A stretch of 64,000 nt of DNA from Streptomyces decoyicus (GTDB lineage: Bacteria > Actinomycetota > Actinomycetes > Streptomycetales > Streptomycetaceae): NCBI RefSeq assembly GCF_019880305.1, contig NZ_CP082301.1:1736001-1800000 (forward strand), in the 5' to 3' direction. Position 1 is the stretch's first letter; every line of letters starts with the position of its first letter. The position numbers and the translations under genes are program-made. A model generated the notes under the pieces. The model ran no database searches. It saw nothing but the letters and a program-made list of their open reading frames with translations, and had not been told where the DNA came from. Below, piece by piece: positions 62,785-64,000 of this stretch.

Positions 62785-64000
62785 GTGCACACCAGCAGAC
62801 GCATAGCCCTGGCAGCAGCCGGAGCAGGGCTGTCCTTAGCCGCTGCGCTTCTGGCGCCGGCCTCGGCACCCGCGGCACCAGCCCCCTCAGGCTCAGGCCC
62901 GCTGCAGACGGTGGGGCCGGCCGGGGAGGCCCCGACACCCAAGTCGGCCGGCGCGGTCACGCTGGCCGATCAGCCGAGCTGTGACAGCGTCCAGCAGGAA
63001 CTGGACGGCTATGCCGCCCAGGGCATCGACTCGGTTTCCTGCCTTGAGCAACAGCCCGTCGAAGCACCCCAGTCGACGGAGCGAGCGGCGCGGTCCGCTG
63101 TGAAAGCGGCTGTATCCGCACGCGCGGTGGAAGAGCAGCTGAGCGCGGCACCAGGGTGCAAGGTCACGATGGGCCAGTGGTTCTACACCCGCCTGGATGC
63201 CTGCGGTTCGCTCCAGCTGAAGTATGACGTCTTCGACACACGGACGAAGAAGACGATCGGCGGGGCCACCTTCACAGCCAACCAGGAGATCCAGCTGGCT
63301 GCGAGGAGCGGTGTGTGGCACACCGCCGATTCTCTGACGCTCAACACGGCCTGGGGCGCGGCCAAGGGGCTACGAGCTGCGTGGAAGACCGAATGCACCA
63401 ACGGTGCATGCGGGGCCAGTAGTGCATGGAGCGGTTCCCTGCCCATCGCGAAGGGCAAGGTGCTCGACGGCACCACCACGCACACCTGGAAGGCCGGGCA
63501 GAGCACGCAGGGCTTCAACACCAAGACGACGGTGACGATCACCGGAGCGGGCCAGATCCTGCTGTATCCGGCATCCTTTACGCCGCCAGGCAAGATGACG
63601 ATCCGCTGCGACAGCGTGGCGAGCGGTAAGAGCGTCGGCTGCGTCTTCCCGTCCTTCACACCCACCCTGGAACTGCCGCTCAACCACCGCGGGCACGTCA
63701 ATGTCGCCTGGTCGATGCAGAGCCTGACCGATCACTGGGGCTGGGAAGGTAAGGGCAGCCCGCTGACACGAGAGGCAAACGACTCGGTCATCAACGACAA
63801 CCGCGGCAAGGTCTGCGACAGCACCTTCACCAAGGACGCCACGGTCCCCGATGACAGCTGCGACGAGTTCCCCTTCGCCGCAACGAACCAGAGCGGTGCC
63901 CAGCTGGGGCTCACGGGCAAGGACTGCGCCCAGATACGGCCCGACCTGCCGGCCAACGGGCGCTGGACGGTCAGTTACGTGAACAACACCGCCAACCGAC
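62785..64000 (+). CDS. Secreted protein with NucA/NucB-type nuclease end (cut by window edge)
   Basis: GTG 62785 follows GGAAGGA. A signal peptide (about 1-28, RRIALAAAGAGLSLAAALL) leads to an extracytoplasmic protein with several cysteines. Beta-rich segments follow (GQWFYTRLDACGSLQLKYD, TVTITGAGQILLY). Near the edge are NDSVINDNRGKVCD and DDSCDEFPFA, the signature of DNase NucA/NucB domains, where the Asp-Glu pair is catalytic. It probably degrades extracellular DNA. At least 405 residues; the C-terminus is outside the window. Confidence 0.75.
   Translation, partial: MHTSRRIALAAAGAGLSLAAALLAPASAPAAPAPSGSGPLQTVGPAGEAPTPKSAGAVTLADQPSCDSVQQELDGYAAQGIDSVSCLEQQPVEAPQSTERAARSAVKAAVSARAVEEQLSAAPGCKVTMGQWFYTRLDACGSLQLKYDVFDTRTKKTIGGATFTANQEIQLAARSGVWHTADSLTLNTAWGAAKGLRAAWKTECTNGACGASSAWSGSLPIAKGKVLDGTTTHTWKAGQSTQGFNTKTTVTITGAGQILLYPASFTPPGKMTIRCDSVASGKSVGCVFPSFTPTLELPLNHRGHVNVAWSMQSLTDHWGWEGKGSPLTREANDSVINDNRGKVCDSTFTKDATVPDDSCDEFPFAATNQSGAQLGLTGKDCAQIRPDLPANGRWTVSYVNNTANR

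Noticed and set aside
1..64000. CRISPR array, tRNA or rRNA genes, integrase
   Set aside because: No regular spaced repeats, no tRNA-like folds and no tyrosine or serine recombinase motifs were seen on either strand.

Overview
The window looks like the accessory part of a Streptomyces (or close actinobacterial) genome. G+C is very high with strong G/C at third codon positions, GTG and TTG starts are common, and the protein families are typical of the group (WhiB, DUF317, DUF2637, DUF4913, MmyB-type regulators). I found no tRNA, rRNA, CRISPR array or integrase, so the ends of the mobile element are not defined here.

Layout. (1) 1-8.3 kb is a defence island. It holds a leftward three-gene pPIWI-RE locus (PD-(D/E)XK nuclease, DinG-like helicase, and the N-terminal part of the pPIWI-RE protein cut by the window edge), a NucS-like nuclease with a DUF5655-type C-terminus, and a beta-class DNA methyltransferase whose frame is broken at a run of seven G. 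(2) 8.8-23.5 kb is a rightward type IV secretion/conjugation block: NlpC/P60 cell-wall hydrolase, pilin-like DUF6112 protein, VirB8-like, VirB6/TrbL-like, SCO6880-type VirB3/4-like, VirB4 ATPase, VirD4 coupling protein, and a protein with two DnaB N-terminal domains. A lower-G+C TIR gene and a broken small gene sit inside this block. (3) 23.7-28.6 kb is a tightly overlapping four-gene operon: methyltransferase, HEPN(DUF4145)-NACHT-FGE protein, cold-shock-like protein, and a CorA-like membrane protein. It is a strong candidate for an undescribed STAND-type defence system. (4) 28.9-32.4 kb is a leftward pair: a membrane-anchored P-loop NTPase and a Cys-rich-tailed partner. (5) 32.9-38.6 kb holds an internally deleted IS481-type transposase and small element genes (DUF4913, winged helix, DUF317, SUKH).

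(6) 38.7-49.9 kb is a leftward reduced type VII secretion locus: EccC, mycosin, WXG100/LXG-like proteins and a DUF6571-type protein, without EccB, EccD or EccE. (7) 50.4-57.3 kb is a leftward mobilisation and replication block: relaxase, MobC, DUF2637 membrane protein, WhiB regulator, DnaC-like loader and a primosomal/replication-initiation-like protein with iteron-like repeats inside the gene. (8) 57.3-64 kb has a 1.3-kb non-coding region with strong inverted repeats, then an XRE/MmyB-type regulator, an F420/PPOX-type enzyme, a degraded gene, and a secreted NucA/NucB-type nuclease cut by the right edge.

Taken together, 8.8-57.3 kb reads as the backbone of a large conjugative element (ICE or plasmid). 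It carries its own T4SS, relaxase and replication module, plus a type VII module and several putative immune cargo systems between the conjugation modules.
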